A stretch of DNA of 43,211 nt from an uncultured Campylobacter sp. (GCF_938030785.1 NZ_CALHIK010000089.1:1-43211); one strand, 5' to 3'. Shown: positions 1 through 7,913, numbered from the stretch's first letter. The notes: generated by a model from the sequence alone, not told the origin. Translations and numbers: made by a program.

Positions 1-8
1 GCGCCAGG

Positions 9-917
9 CTAAATATAAAACAGCTTAAAGCTCGCTTCGATCTCATCGCTTATCATCCCGTCTTTAGCCCGCTTTTTCAAAAGTTCCTCGATCTCGCGCT
101 CGCTAGCCTCCGCGCCGTCCATATGCAGGTGCCACGCGGCGTTTTGCACCGCCTCTTGCAGGCTGCGTTTTTGCTCGCGCTTTTCAGTTAAAATTTCGCT
201 TTTAAATTTGATGTCGCGCGCGCCAAGCAGCGCCTCGAACTTTTCGGCGGCGGTAGCAAGTCTTTTATGCCCTGCGCCGAAGCGCTCAAATAGCGGCGCA
301 AGCATCGATGAATTGCGCTCGCTCGCCCAGTTTAGATAAATTTTTCGCTCGCCCAAAGCCAAAAACGCTTCAAAATCCTCCGTGCTTTTTAGCGCGGGGC
401 TCATCGTAAGAAACGCGATGTCAAAAACTGCGGGAATTTTAAAATTTTCACTCTCGCGGTTTTCGCTCGCAGCATCTTTAAAATTTAAAACCTGCGCTTC
501 TTGAGCTTTCGCATTTGAAATTTCGCTTTGCGGGCGCGGATAAATTTTAAAATTTTTTCCCGCCGTATCCCTGAAACCATCGCGGCTCAGCCGCTCGCAA
601 AACTCCGCAAAGCTTAAATTTAATACGTTTTGCAGGCGGATGCCAAATTCCTCCGCGCTGCGTCTTAGCTCGCGCAGCATCCCCTCCGAGCTATCGATCG
701 CCGTGACCTTGGCGCCCAGCGACGCGAGATATAGCGAGTAAACCCCCGTACCGGCGCCCACGTCGAGCACGCTTTTGCCCGCAAAGCTCACGTCCCAGCC
801 GCGCAGTATCTCAAATACCCGCTTGCCGAAATCCCCTAACTCGCCGTTAAATTTAGCGTAACTTTCGGACTTTTTATCCCAGCTATTTTCATCTGATTTT
901 TCGCCGATTTTCTCCAC
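9..917 (-). CDS. Class I SAM-dependent methyltransferase with internal disordered insert
   Basis: A Rossmann-type methyltransferase; the SAM-binding glycine motif LDVGAGTGVYS lies at residues 51-61, followed by the acidic ribose-binding position in VTAIDSS (71-77). The substrate cannot be told from sequence. The start is GTG at 917, preceded by AAAGG with a 6-base gap. Residues about 113-163, between the SAM-binding half and the strand FDIAFLTMSPAL, form a hydrophilic stretch rich in N, K, E, S and F that ordinary family members would not need. Its DNA (about 430-581) holds six RAATTY words in about 130 bases. The gene is divergent from znuC, with 99 bases between the two starts. It could act on a small molecule or on a protein; only the fold is supported. 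Confidence 0.85.
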   Translation of the reverse strand: MEKIGEKSDENSWDKKSESYAKFNGELGDFGKRVFEILRGWDVSFAGKSVLDVGAGTGVYSLYLASLGAKVTAIDSSEGMLRELRRSAEEFGIRLQNVLNLSFAEFCERLSRDGFRDTAGKNFKIYPRPQSEISNAKAQEAQVLNFKDAASENRESENFKIPAVFDIAFLTMSPALKSTEDFEAFLALGERKIYLNWASERNSSMLAPLFERFGAGHKRLATAAEKFEALLGARDIKFKSEILTEKREQKRSLQEAVQNAAWHLHMDGAEASEREIEELLKKRAKDGMISDEIEASFKLFYI

Positions 918-977
918 CGCTAGCCTTTAAATTTTTTGTAATAATAGCAAAATTTGGCAATTTTTCCGAATTTGGGC

Positions 978-983
978 TATAAT
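978..983 (+). promoter_or_regulatory. Probable -10 box for znuCB
   Basis: TATAAT in a GGGCTATAATAAATG context, 34 bases upstream of the znuC ATG and inside the 99-base divergent spacer. No clear -35 is visible, as is usual in Campylobacter. The spacer is the only place a Zur or Fur operator could sit, but I could not identify one with confidence. Confidence 0.55.
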
Positions 984-1016
984 AAATGCTTTCAAAATCT
1001 AGGCGAAAGGGCGTTC

Positions 1017-1784
1017 ATGACGGACGTGACGATAAGAAATTTAAACTTTGCTTACGAAAAACGCGAAATTTTAAAAGATATAAACTTAAGCTACGAGCTG
1101 CGCGATTTTTTAGCGATTTTCGGGCCCAACGGCGGCGGCAAAAGCACCCTTTTGAAGCTGCTTTTGGGGCTGCTGCGACCAAGCTCGGGCACGATCGAAA
1201 TTTTAGGCAGATCGCCCGCGCTTGCCAGGGCGCAAATGGGCTACGTGCCGCAGTTCATCGCGATAAACAAAAGCTTTCCCATAAGCGTGCTCGAGGTAGT
1301 TTTAATGGGGCTGATAGATAAGAAAATTTTCGGCTTTTACAGTAAATCCGAGCGCGAGCAAGCCATGCAAGCCCTGGGGCGCGTAGGCATGCAGAGCTTA
1401 GCAGACTGCCGTATCAGCGAGCTTAGCGGCGGACAAAGACAGCGCGTTTACATCGCGCGGGCGCTGTGCGCGAAGGCTAAAATTTTACTTCTTGATGAGC
1501 CGTTAGCGAGCATCGACACGATGGGGCAGGTTCAAATTTACGAGCTTTTAAAATCCTTAAACGAGAGCGGCTGCGGCATAATTCTAATCAGCCACGACGT
1601 GCAGCTTGCGCTAAACTACGCAAACCGCGCGCTTTACGTCGCAAACGGCTCGGCGCATACTCATGAGATCGATCCGGGGGGCAGAGCGGAATTTTTAGAT
1701 CACCTGCGACGCGAGCACGGGCACTTCTGTGCCGTCGATCTCGCGCTTAACGAATGCTGCTGCAAGGAGGGCGAAAATGGCTGA
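1017..1784 (+). CDS. znuC: Zinc (metal) ABC transporter ATP-binding protein
   Basis: The cytoplasmic ATPase of a ZnuABC/MntABC-type metal importer. Walker A is GPNGGGKST (36-44), the signature is LSGGQRQR (136-143) and Walker B is ILLLDEP (156-162); the switch His lies in LISHD. The C-terminus ends in a His/Cys-rich tail (HGHF, then ECCC), which may bind metal. The start is ATG 1017 with AAAGG at 1006-1010; the frame stays open upstream to 954, but nothing supports that start. The last codons overlap znuB by 8 bases, so the two are translationally coupled. Assignment to zinc rather than manganese or iron rests on family resemblance. No znuA lies on either side. Confidence 0.88.
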   Translation: MTDVTIRNLNFAYEKREILKDINLSYELRDFLAIFGPNGGGKSTLLKLLLGLLRPSSGTIEILGRSPALARAQMGYVPQFIAINKSFPISVLEVVLMGLIDKKIFGFYSKSEREQAMQALGRVGMQSLADCRISELSGGQRQRVYIARALCAKAKILLLDEPLASIDTMGQVQIYELLKSLNESGCGIILISHDVQLALNYANRALYVANGSAHTHEIDPGGRAEFLDHLRREHGHFCAVDLALNECCCKEGENG

Positions 1785-2580
1785 AATTCTATCCTATGAT
1801 TTTATGCGAAACGCCCTATTCGGCGGGCTTTTGGTCAGTATAGTCTGCGGCGTCGTAGGCTCTTTAGTCGTGATAAATCGCATGAGCTTCATAGCAGGTG
1901 GCATCGCGCACGGCGCATACGGCGGTATCGGCATCGCGCTATTTTTAGGCATCTCGCCCGTGCTGGGAGCTAGCGTATTTGCACTATTTTTGGGGCTGCT
2001 CATCGCCTACGTTACGCTGCGAAACACCGAGCGCTTCGACGCCGTAATCGGCGCGATATGGGCGTTTGGAATGGCGCTGGGGATAATTTTCGCCGATCTT
2101 ACGCCTGGATACAAATCCGATCTGATGAGCTTTTTATTCGGCTCGATCCTAGCGATAAATCACGAAAATTTAATCTTCATCGGCATTTGCGGCACGGCAT
2201 TTGCGGCGCTTACGGCGTGCTTTTACAGGCAGTTTTTAGCGATCAGCTTCGATAAGGAATTTGCCCTGCTGCGCGGAGTTAATACGAGCGTCTTTTACTA
2301 CGTCCTCGTGGTAATGGCGAGCCTCGCGGTGGTAGCATCGATTCAGATCGTAGGACTAATCTTAGTGATCTCGCTGATGACGATCCCGCCCTTCATCGCC
2401 GAAAAAATTTCAAAAAACTTAGGCTCGATGATGGCGATAAGCTGCGCGCTATCGGCACTTTTCTGCGCGGCGGGGCTTGTTTTGAGCTTTAAGCTCAATC
2501 TAACCAGCGGCGCTTCGATAATACTAGTCGCCTCGGTCTGCTTTTTCGCAAGCTCGATCTTTAGCAAACTTCGCGCCTAA
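1777..2580 (+). CDS. znuB: Zinc (metal) ABC transporter permease
   Basis: Inner-membrane permease of the ABC-3 family, 267 residues, with about eight hydrophobic helices. Typical family features are the early GGLLVSIVCGVVGSLVVI helix, the glycine-rich GGIAHGAYGGIGIAL segment and the VGLILVISLMTIPP segment. The start is ATG 1777, 6 bases after a strong AAGGAGG (1764-1770) inside the znuC 3' end; in-frame codons upstream are not used. It partners ZnuC to carry metal inward. The 3' end overlaps the convergent DMT-permease gene by 57 bases. Confidence 0.88.
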   Translation: MAEILSYDFMRNALFGGLLVSIVCGVVGSLVVINRMSFIAGGIAHGAYGGIGIALFLGISPVLGASVFALFLGLLIAYVTLRNTERFDAVIGAIWAFGMALGIIFADLTPGYKSDLMSFLFGSILAINHENLIFIGICGTAFAALTACFYRQFLAISFDKEFALLRGVNTSVFYYVLVVMASLAVVASIQIVGLILVISLMTIPPFIAEKISKNLGSMMAISCALSALFCAAGLVLSFKLNLTSGASIILVASVCFFASSIFSKLRA

Positions 2581-4308
2581 AAGCCCACCCAGCTCGCTAA
2601 GCAGGATACCTGCGAGTATCAGCGCCGCGCCTAAAATTTGAAGTGTGCTTAGCTTCTCGCCGAAAGCATACCCCATTATGCCCGCGCTTACGGGCTCCAG
2701 CGCGAAAATTAGCACCGTTTTTATCTCGCTTACGCCGCGATTTTGCGCCATCGTTTGGATCACAAACGCCGCGACGGTGGCAAAGATCGAGGTCAAAACC
2801 AGCGCGAAAACGAAATCAAAGCTCGGCGAAAAGATTAAATTTCCAAGTACCTTTATCTCGCCTTCAAACTGCGCGTGCGGAGCGAAAACCGCCGCGATCA
2901 GCGCACAGACGCAGACGCAGATAAACTGCACGATCACAAAGCCGTAGAGGTTGCTTTTGCGCGCGCAGACGCCGGTAAATACGATATGAAGCGCGTATGC
3001 AAACGCCGAAATCAGCGTCAGCCGCTCGCCTATGCCGAAACCCACCGCGCTTGCTCCGCTTAAAAAATACAGCCCCAAAAGCGCCGTGGCTGCGCCGCCG
3101 AAGGCGCTCGCACCGACCTTTTTACCGAAAAACGCAAGCATTAAAAAGGGCACGATGACGACGTTTAGTCCCAAAATGAACGCCACGGTCGAGGAGAGCG
3201 CATAATCAAGCGCTATGGTCTGGCAGGAAAAATCGCAAAATAGCATCAGCCCGCAAAACACGCCCCGCCCTATCGTGCCGCGGTCAAATTTGACGCCGAA
3301 GCGCAGGCAGGCGAGGTAGGTAAAAATGCTCGCCGCCAAAAAGCGCCAAAACAAAAAGCTAAAAACGTCGCCGCTATGCAGCGCGCGCTGAACCGGCACG
3401 AAAGTGCATCCCCAAACGATCGCTACGAAAAGCAGCCCCAGATCCCACAGCCTGCTAGGCGGAACGGGGTTTTGCGCGCGGCTTTGCGCGGAATTGGAAT
3501 TTCGCCCGAAACTCTGCGTGGAATCGGAATTTTGCGTGGAGTTGGAATTCTTTGCAGAATCGGAATTGTTCGTAGAATTCGAGCTTCGCGTGGAATTTGA
3601 ACCGAAGCTATGCGGCATGCTAGCTCCGCCAGGATCGTTTGTAAGGACCTTGGTAAAATTTTTCTCGGAGCGTTGCGCGTGAGCGGCGGCGAGGCTTTTT
3701 GCGAGGCTTAAATTTGGATCGTTTACAGCGCTTGTGCGGCTCGGCAAACCCGCGCTATTTGCGCCGTTGCGAGTGAAATTTTCCGCAAAATTTAATATAA
3801 AATTTTTTCTGAAATTTCTTGCCGAATTTTCGCAAGGATCTGTTTTGGAGGATTTCGCGGAATTTAAAGCTTTATTTTCGGTGCGGCTCATATCCTGCGC
3901 GGGATTTAAATTTAACGCAAGAGCCGCAAAATTTAAAGCGGATTTTCTCCCTGGATTTCTGACGTGCGGAGCGGAATAGAGCGCGACGAGATTGCGCTCG
4001 GCAAAACCGGCCGAGGCACGATTGCGCGCGGCAAAACCCACCGAAACGGAAGCAAATTTTAAATTTCTTCCGCGGATAGAATTTGAGCGGACATCCGCAT
4101 CTTGAAATTTGAAATTTCTTTTGAGGCGGAGAGCGGGAGCGAAATTCGCCGCGCCACCCGGCGCTGTGTTTTTCGCGCACGCAAACGCCGTATTTGAAGC
4201 AGAATTTAAAGCTATATTTTTAGCGCGCTCACGCACCGGATCTGAAATAAAATTTAAAGCGGATTTTGAATTAAAATTTTCCGCGGGCTCCGAGATAGAA
4301 TTTTTCAT
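2524..4308 (-). CDS. DMT-family (EamA) permease with about 285-residue disordered N-terminal extension
   Basis: Residues about 284-594 are a complete EamA/DMT transporter: about ten hydrophobic helices beginning LGLLFVAIVWGCTF, two EamA repeats, and a second repeat ending EPVSAGIMGYAFGEKL. Such proteins usually export metabolites or drugs; the substrate is unknown. The first about 283 residues are low-complexity, rich in N, S, A, K and F, with recurring NF, NFK, ALNF and NS dipeptides, and a hexad repeat NS[ND]S[TA][QK] at about 243-276. The frame is open from 4308 with no stop, but the ribosome site there is weak. Met231 (codon at 3618) would shorten the protein to 364 residues. The true start is therefore uncertain. 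The C-terminus overlaps znuB on the other strand. Confidence 0.75.
   Translation of the reverse strand: MKNSISEPAENFNSKSALNFISDPVRERAKNIALNSASNTAFACAKNTAPGGAANFAPALRLKRNFKFQDADVRSNSIRGRNLKFASVSVGFAARNRASAGFAERNLVALYSAPHVRNPGRKSALNFAALALNLNPAQDMSRTENKALNSAKSSKTDPCENSARNFRKNFILNFAENFTRNGANSAGLPSRTSAVNDPNLSLAKSLAAAHAQRSEKNFTKVLTNDPGGASMPHSFGSNSTRSSNSTNNSDSAKNSNSTQNSDSTQSFGRNSNSAQSRAQNPVPPSRLWDLGLLFVAIVWGCTFVPVQRALHSGDVFSFLFWRFLAASIFTYLACLRFGVKFDRGTIGRGVFCGLMLFCDFSCQTIALDYALSSTVAFILGLNVVIVPFLMLAFFGKKVGASAFGGAATALLGLYFLSGASAVGFGIGERLTLISAFAYALHIVFTGVCARKSNLYGFVIVQFICVCVCALIAAVFAPHAQFEGEIKVLGNLIFSPSFDFVFALVLTSIFATVAAFVIQTMAQNRGVSEIKTVLIFALEPVSAGIMGYAFGEKLSTLQILGAALILAGILLSELGGLLGAKFAKDRACEKADRGD
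3484..3600. repeat. Imperfect 18-bp tandem repeat coding an NSxS hexapeptide
   Basis: About six degenerate copies of an 18-base unit of the kind TGCGTGGAATCGGAATTT. On the minus strand, in the frame of the DMT permease gene, each unit reads N-S-[N/D]-S-[T/A]-[Q/K]. Each unit carries GAATT. The period is a multiple of three, so copy changes keep the frame. Confidence 0.75.
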
Positions 4309-4351
4309 AAATTTAAAGTAAAATTTCGCCGAGATCTTGGCGCAGCCGCGC

Positions 4352-4981
4352 CTATCTGACCGTCTTTATCGCGTTTAAAATCGCGCCCGAGTTTTTGCGA
4401 AACTCCCTTTCGTTTTTGCTTAAAAAATCAAAACTTTCGTTGATGAAGGCGCTGCTGAATTCGCTGCCGAAATCGTCCGCAATCTCCTTGCCCACGGCAT
4501 TTTTGTAGCTTTTGGCAAAGCCCGCGTCCGAGCCCAGAGCACGCGCAAACGGCAGCAAAATATCGTAAATTTCATCAAAGGCGTTTGTACGCAGATAGTG
4601 GCTAAACAGCACTTCGCCGCTCATAATCGCCTTGGTATCGGCCTCTGGCATCTCTTTGATTTTAGTAAGTATCAAATTTTTTAGCGGCTCGATCGCGGGA
4701 TTTAGCTTTTGAGTGGCCAGGCGGCGCATATTTTGCACGGCGATGCTTTTTTTGCCGGCGCGCTGCGTCAGATAGCCCGGCAGATCGAGCTCGTAGTCCT
4801 CGATCCCTTCGCGCTCGTATTCGCTTGCGGCGCGCTCGATTAGAGTGCTTAGCGAGCTTTTAAAATTTTCGCTATCGCCCACGTTTGCGCTGATGACGAC
4901 GTCCAGCCCCTTTACGGCGACCTCTTCCCAACTCGCAGCCGCTATGAGCGGCAAAAGGCAAAGAATTAGATTTTTAAGCAA
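4352..4981 (-). CDS. DUF4197-like exported protein
   Basis: A 209-residue protein with a short N-terminal signal (LKNLILCLLPLIAAASW). The region AKAIMSGEVLFSHYLRTNAF (about 115-135) and the tail FLSKNEREFRKNSGAIL resemble the DUF4197 pattern (a glycine-containing helix turn, a YFR-like segment and a charged C-terminal helix). It is a divergent, probably periplasmic helical protein of unknown function. It is transcribed divergently from mntP, with 86 bases between the starts. The family assignment is from memory of the pattern and should be treated as moderate. Confidence 0.7.
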   Translation of the reverse strand: MLKNLILCLLPLIAAASWEEVAVKGLDVVISANVGDSENFKSSLSTLIERAASEYEREGIEDYELDLPGYLTQRAGKKSIAVQNMRRLATQKLNPAIEPLKNLILTKIKEMPEADTKAIMSGEVLFSHYLRTNAFDEIYDILLPFARALGSDAGFAKSYKNAVGKEIADDFGSEFSSAFINESFDFLSKNEREFRKNSGAILNAIKTVR

Positions 4982-5030
4982 GGCTTTTTCCCGATTTAAG
5001 ATTGTTCATTTTATTTCATAAATTTTAATG

Positions 5031-5036
5031 TATAAT
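5031..5036 (+). promoter_or_regulatory. Probable -10 box of mntP
   Basis: TATAAT preceded by TG (extended -10), 32 bases upstream of the mntP ATG; a second TATAA-like run follows at about 5045. The ribosome site AAAAGG is at 5055-5060. The spacer is too short to hold a yybP-ykoY manganese riboswitch. Confidence 0.6.
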
Positions 5037-5067
5037 CAACGCTTTTATAATACCAAAAGGGCTAAAT

Positions 5068-5622
5068 ATGGAGCTTTTACTCATCGCTTTTGCGCTTGCG
5101 ATGGACAGCGTCGCGCTTAGTATCTCAAACGGCGCGAAATATCCGAATTTTAAATTTGCGCAGATCGTGCGCGTCGCGTTTTTCTACGCGGCGGCTCAGT
5201 TTATAATGCCGCTTGCAGGCTACGCTTTGGGGATAAATTTCGTAAAATTTATCGCGCAGATCGATCACTTCGTCGCGTTTGGAATTTTATCGTTTTTAGG
5301 CGTCAAGATGATCGCGGAATCCCGCCGCGAGCAGGACGAGCCAGCTCTACGCCTAAGCACGAAGGAGCTGGTACTGGGCGCGATCGCTACCAGCATCGAC
5401 GCGATGGCCGTGGGCGTGACCTTTGCGTTCGGCGAAATAAACATCCTCTACGCCTGTTGCGTAATCGGGCTCGTCTGCTTCGCGCTGTGCGTCGCGGCGT
5501 GCTACGCAGGCAAGCTAACGGGCGAATATCTACACTCAAAGGCGCTCGTTTTAGGCGGCGTGATTTTGATCTTAATCGGGATTAAAATTTTGCTCTCGCA
5601 CCTCGGCGTCATCGATATTTAG
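5068..5622 (+). CDS. mntP: Manganese efflux pump MntP
   Basis: A 184-residue, six-helix inner-membrane protein of the MntP (YebN, DUF204) family, which exports Mn2+. Two related halves carry the signature acidic motifs: ALAMDSVALSISNG at about residues 9-22 and ATSIDAMAVGVTFAFGE at about 110-126. Both keep the membrane Asp. The length matches the family (about 185-190). It sits between a DUF4197-like gene (divergent) and the WGR-like gene, 55 bases before the latter. No Mn-sensing leader is visible; transcriptional control by a MntR/Fur-like regulator would be an inference. Confidence 0.93.
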   Translation: MELLLIAFALAMDSVALSISNGAKYPNFKFAQIVRVAFFYAAAQFIMPLAGYALGINFVKFIAQIDHFVAFGILSFLGVKMIAESRREQDEPALRLSTKELVLGAIATSIDAMAVGVTFAFGEINILYACCVIGLVCFALCVAACYAGKLTGEYLHSKALVLGGVILILIGIKILLSHLGVIDI

Positions 5623-5677
5623 CGGCTTTTAAGCGCCGCTTTGAGATAATTTTTAAAACTAATTCGCAGGAGTAAAA

Positions 5678-6808
5678 ATGAAAAATTTAATAAATTTAAG
5701 CGGCGGCGACCGCTTAAATTTGCGCGTGCAGGACAAAATTTTAATCAGTGAGAGCGTCAAAAACGGCAAAACTAGGCAGACGCAAAAGGAGTTTGCAAGT
5801 GCTGGCGAGGCGCAAAAAGCCTGCGCGAAAAAGGAGTGGGAGAGCTTAAAAAAGGGCTATGTCCTGCAAAACGCGGGCGCAAAAGCGGGCGAAGCGAGTC
5901 TGCACGTCTACATCGGCGGCGGATACACGGGCGCGCTAGCCTTTGCGGGCGCAGAAGGCGAGCTTTTCGTCTATAAATGCGGCGGCTACAAAGAGGGTGG
6001 CGCGCTGGATGATTTTCTCATCAGGCTGGACGCAAGCGGCGCCGTAAAGCAGCAGATCGTCCTGCCAAAGCCGCTTGCATGGCAGGCGGAGCGCACGGGC
6101 GAAATTTTGCTTTTGGATCTGGATCACTTTATCTTTAAATTTGACCCGGCGAGCGGCGAATTTAGCGATCTCTCTCAATGGTTAAGCTTTAAAAATAGCA
6201 AAGAATTTACGAGTTTTGTTTGCGCTGCGAAAGATACGGCGGCGTTTGCGATGTTCGGTCAAATTTTTACTCTGCGCGGCGGCGAGATTTCGCCTCTGTC
6301 CGAGTACAGATCCGAAATGAAAAACTACACGCCGATCTTGTGTGCCACTCTTAACAATGATGGCATGCGGCTAGCGCTTCATTGCAAGCAAAACGAGATC
6401 AAAATTTTAAACACTCTAAACGGCGAAATTTTAAACGAGATCAGGGGCGACTTCGGCATTTTTGATAAAATTTGCTTTCTAGCGGACGGCTCGCTACTAG
6501 GCAAGGAGCGCTACGCAGGCAAGCTAGTTTGCCTCGATACCGCAAGCGGCGAACGACTTAAGCCCGCGTGGTTGCAGGGCGAATGCGCCGAGGCGGACGA
6601 GTTTTGCGTTAGCGCGGACGGTTTGAGGCTTGCATTAATCAGCTACGACAAAGCCCGCATCATCGATCTAAAAAGTGGAAATTTGCGGCTTAGCTTTGAG
6701 CTTTCGCACGTCGTGAAGCGCTGCGAAGCGAAATTTGAGCGTATAAACGGCGAGGAATTTTTGGCCGTACGCACCGACTACGGCTGCTTTAGCTTATATC
6801 GCGTTTAA
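5678..6808 (+). CDS. WGR-like domain fused to a beta-propeller-like region
   Basis: 376 residues with no signal peptide or membrane segment, so cytoplasmic. Residues about 1-63 resemble a WGR domain: short strands, then the conserved closing helix FASAGEAQKACAKKEWESL with KKGYVL; the W-G-R tripeptide itself is absent (KNGKTRQTQKEF in its place). The rest repeats strands of the type GELFVYKCGGY, GEILLLDLDHFIFKFD, GEILNEIRGDFG and LRLALISYDKARIIDLKSG, like a degenerate WD40/quinoprotein-type propeller of five or six blades. WGR domains elsewhere bind nucleic acid ends (PARPs) or occur in MolR-like proteins. The function here is unknown. The ribosome site is AGGAG before ATG 5678. Confidence 0.7.
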   Translation: MKNLINLSGGDRLNLRVQDKILISESVKNGKTRQTQKEFASAGEAQKACAKKEWESLKKGYVLQNAGAKAGEASLHVYIGGGYTGALAFAGAEGELFVYKCGGYKEGGALDDFLIRLDASGAVKQQIVLPKPLAWQAERTGEILLLDLDHFIFKFDPASGEFSDLSQWLSFKNSKEFTSFVCAAKDTAAFAMFGQIFTLRGGEISPLSEYRSEMKNYTPILCATLNNDGMRLALHCKQNEIKILNTLNGEILNEIRGDFGIFDKICFLADGSLLGKERYAGKLVCLDTASGERLKPAWLQGECAEADEFCVSADGLRLALISYDKARIIDLKSGNLRLSFELSHVVKRCEAKFERINGEEFLAVRTDYGCFSLYRV

Positions 6809-6877
6809 ATTTAAAATAGCACGGGGCCATTAAATTTACAATGCGGATTTACGAATAAAACCGCAAAATTAAAATTT

Positions 6878-6914
6878 ATCGGCGGGTTTTACCCGCGCAA
6901 ATTTACCCGCCGAT
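6878..6914. terminator. Inverted repeat between convergent genes
   Basis: ATCGGCGGGT (6878-6887) and its exact complement ACCCGCCGAT (6905-6914) can form a 10-bp GC-rich stem with a 17-base loop. It lies between the convergent WGR-like gene and the 6930-7688 gene, so it may serve as a two-way terminator. It lacks a clean T-run on either side. Confidence 0.5.
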
Positions 6915-6929
6915 CAGAAATACAAAAAT

Positions 6930-7688
6930 TTAAGCCGCCTTAATCTCTCGTAGCCTATACCAAGCGATGATTTGTAAGATAAACGCCGCCAGAAGTATAA
7001 AATATCCGATAGCTATAGCGACCGTTAGCGCACCGACGACCGTGCAAATGAAGTAATAGAGGAAAAATTTATCGCCCGATATTCTTGAAAGCTCATTATA
7101 AACTTGGAATTCTTTAAAAAACGCATAGATCATACCGATTATGCCGGCGATGAAGAAAATGACGCCGATGGCTATGCCGATACCGCTGGCACCGCCATAT
7201 TTAGCGCTAGCGCCTATCAGTGCGAATACCCCCATAGTCGCACCTATAAAGATAAGTATGGTCGCTACGACGGTGGCTACTAGATAAATGATGTAGTTTT
7301 TCTTAAGCGTAGGGCTGGCGGCTTTATTTGAAAGCTTGATGATAGCGAGCAATATACATATAAAACCTGCGATGACGAAAACTAAACCGATAAACGGAAT
7401 AACGCCTAAAATCGGTAGCGCCGATCCCGCTAGTCCAAGCGTTCTGATGGTTGATAAATTGTCATCCCCAAGAGAAAAATTAGAGAAATCTAAGTTAATG
7501 AGCTTTATTTTTGTAAGGTATATCTCCTTTGCAGTTTGACCTTCTGCGATAAAATCAACTTCATCGCCTTGACTCAAAACGACTGGTTTGCCTTCCTCGT
7601 TTGCCGATTTCACATCCTCTTGCTGGTATGAGTAGCGGCTCTCATCTGCGGCAAGGATAATGCCCTTAGCCAAAATAGTTCCTTTCAC
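6930..7688 (-). CDS. DUF996-like membrane protein with N-terminal small beta domain
   Basis: The chosen start is GTG at 7688, because AAAGGAG (7694-7700) sits 5 bases before it and a TATAAT (7720-7725) lies 32 bases upstream; an ATG at 7739 would lie upstream of that promoter. The 252-residue protein begins with VKGTILAKGIILAADESRY and ends that part near EIYLTKIKL, about 65 residues of short strands that look like the cold-shock-like domain often found before small membrane domains. It then has about five hydrophobic helices in a DUF996-like arrangement, ending WYRLREIKAA. The function is unknown. The TM2/SHOCT, TM2 and DUF805 genes elsewhere in the window belong to the same broad class of small membrane proteins with soluble tails. 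Confidence 0.7.
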   Translation of the reverse strand: MKGTILAKGIILAADESRYSYQQEDVKSANEEGKPVVLSQGDEVDFIAEGQTAKEIYLTKIKLINLDFSNFSLGDDNLSTIRTLGLAGSALPILGVIPFIGLVFVIAGFICILLAIIKLSNKAASPTLKKNYIIYLVATVVATILIFIGATMGVFALIGASAKYGGASGIGIAIGVIFFIAGIIGMIYAFFKEFQVYNELSRISGDKFFLYYFICTVVGALTVAIAIGYFILLAAFILQIIAWYRLREIKAA

Positions 7689-7719
7689 AGTTTCTCCTTT
7701 GAAATTAAATAAAATGTGG

Positions 7720-7725
7720 ATTATA
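7720..7725 (-). promoter_or_regulatory. -10 box deciding the GTG 7688 start
   Basis: On the minus strand the sequence reads TATATAATCC; TATAAT spans 7725 to 7720. It falls inside the longer ATG-7739 reading, so an mRNA started here can only use GTG 7688, which has its own AAAGGAG. Confidence 0.6.
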
Positions 7726-7748
7726 TATTTTTTAAACAAAAGCTTATC

Positions 7749-7913
7749 TTAAAGATAGTAGTTCAGCATCAAATCCGCTTTATCCGCGGTCAAATTTACC
7801 CGAAGGATCGTCTTACTCACCGCTCTTTCGCAGCGTGAAATTTTAATCTTATCATAGCGCAGCTCTACGCCCGAACTCACGCCGTGCCGCACGTCCAAAA
7901 CATAAAATTTCAA
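7749..7913 (-). pseudogene. Possible gene remnant or small ORF
   Basis: Between two minus-strand genes, a reading frame of 54 codons from TTG 7911-7913 to the TAA at 7749-7751 has coding-like composition (VLDVRHGVSSGVELRYD, then LRVNLTADKADLMLNYYL). There is no ATG and no convincing ribosome site. It may be the 3' end of a decayed gene. I do not recognise the family. Confidence 0.3.

Noticed and set aside
954..1016. Longer ZnuC start at 954
   Set aside because: The extra residues are not part of the family and the -10 box lies inside them; ATG 1017 has its own AAAGG.
3484..3600. CRISPR-like repeat array
   Set aside because: The units abut one another with no spacers and are imperfect; it is a coding tandem repeat in an open frame, and no cas genes are in the window.
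4982..5067. Manganese (yybP-ykoY) riboswitch upstream of mntP
   Set aside because: The whole spacer is 86 bases and is filled by the -10 and ribosome site, too small for the aptamer.
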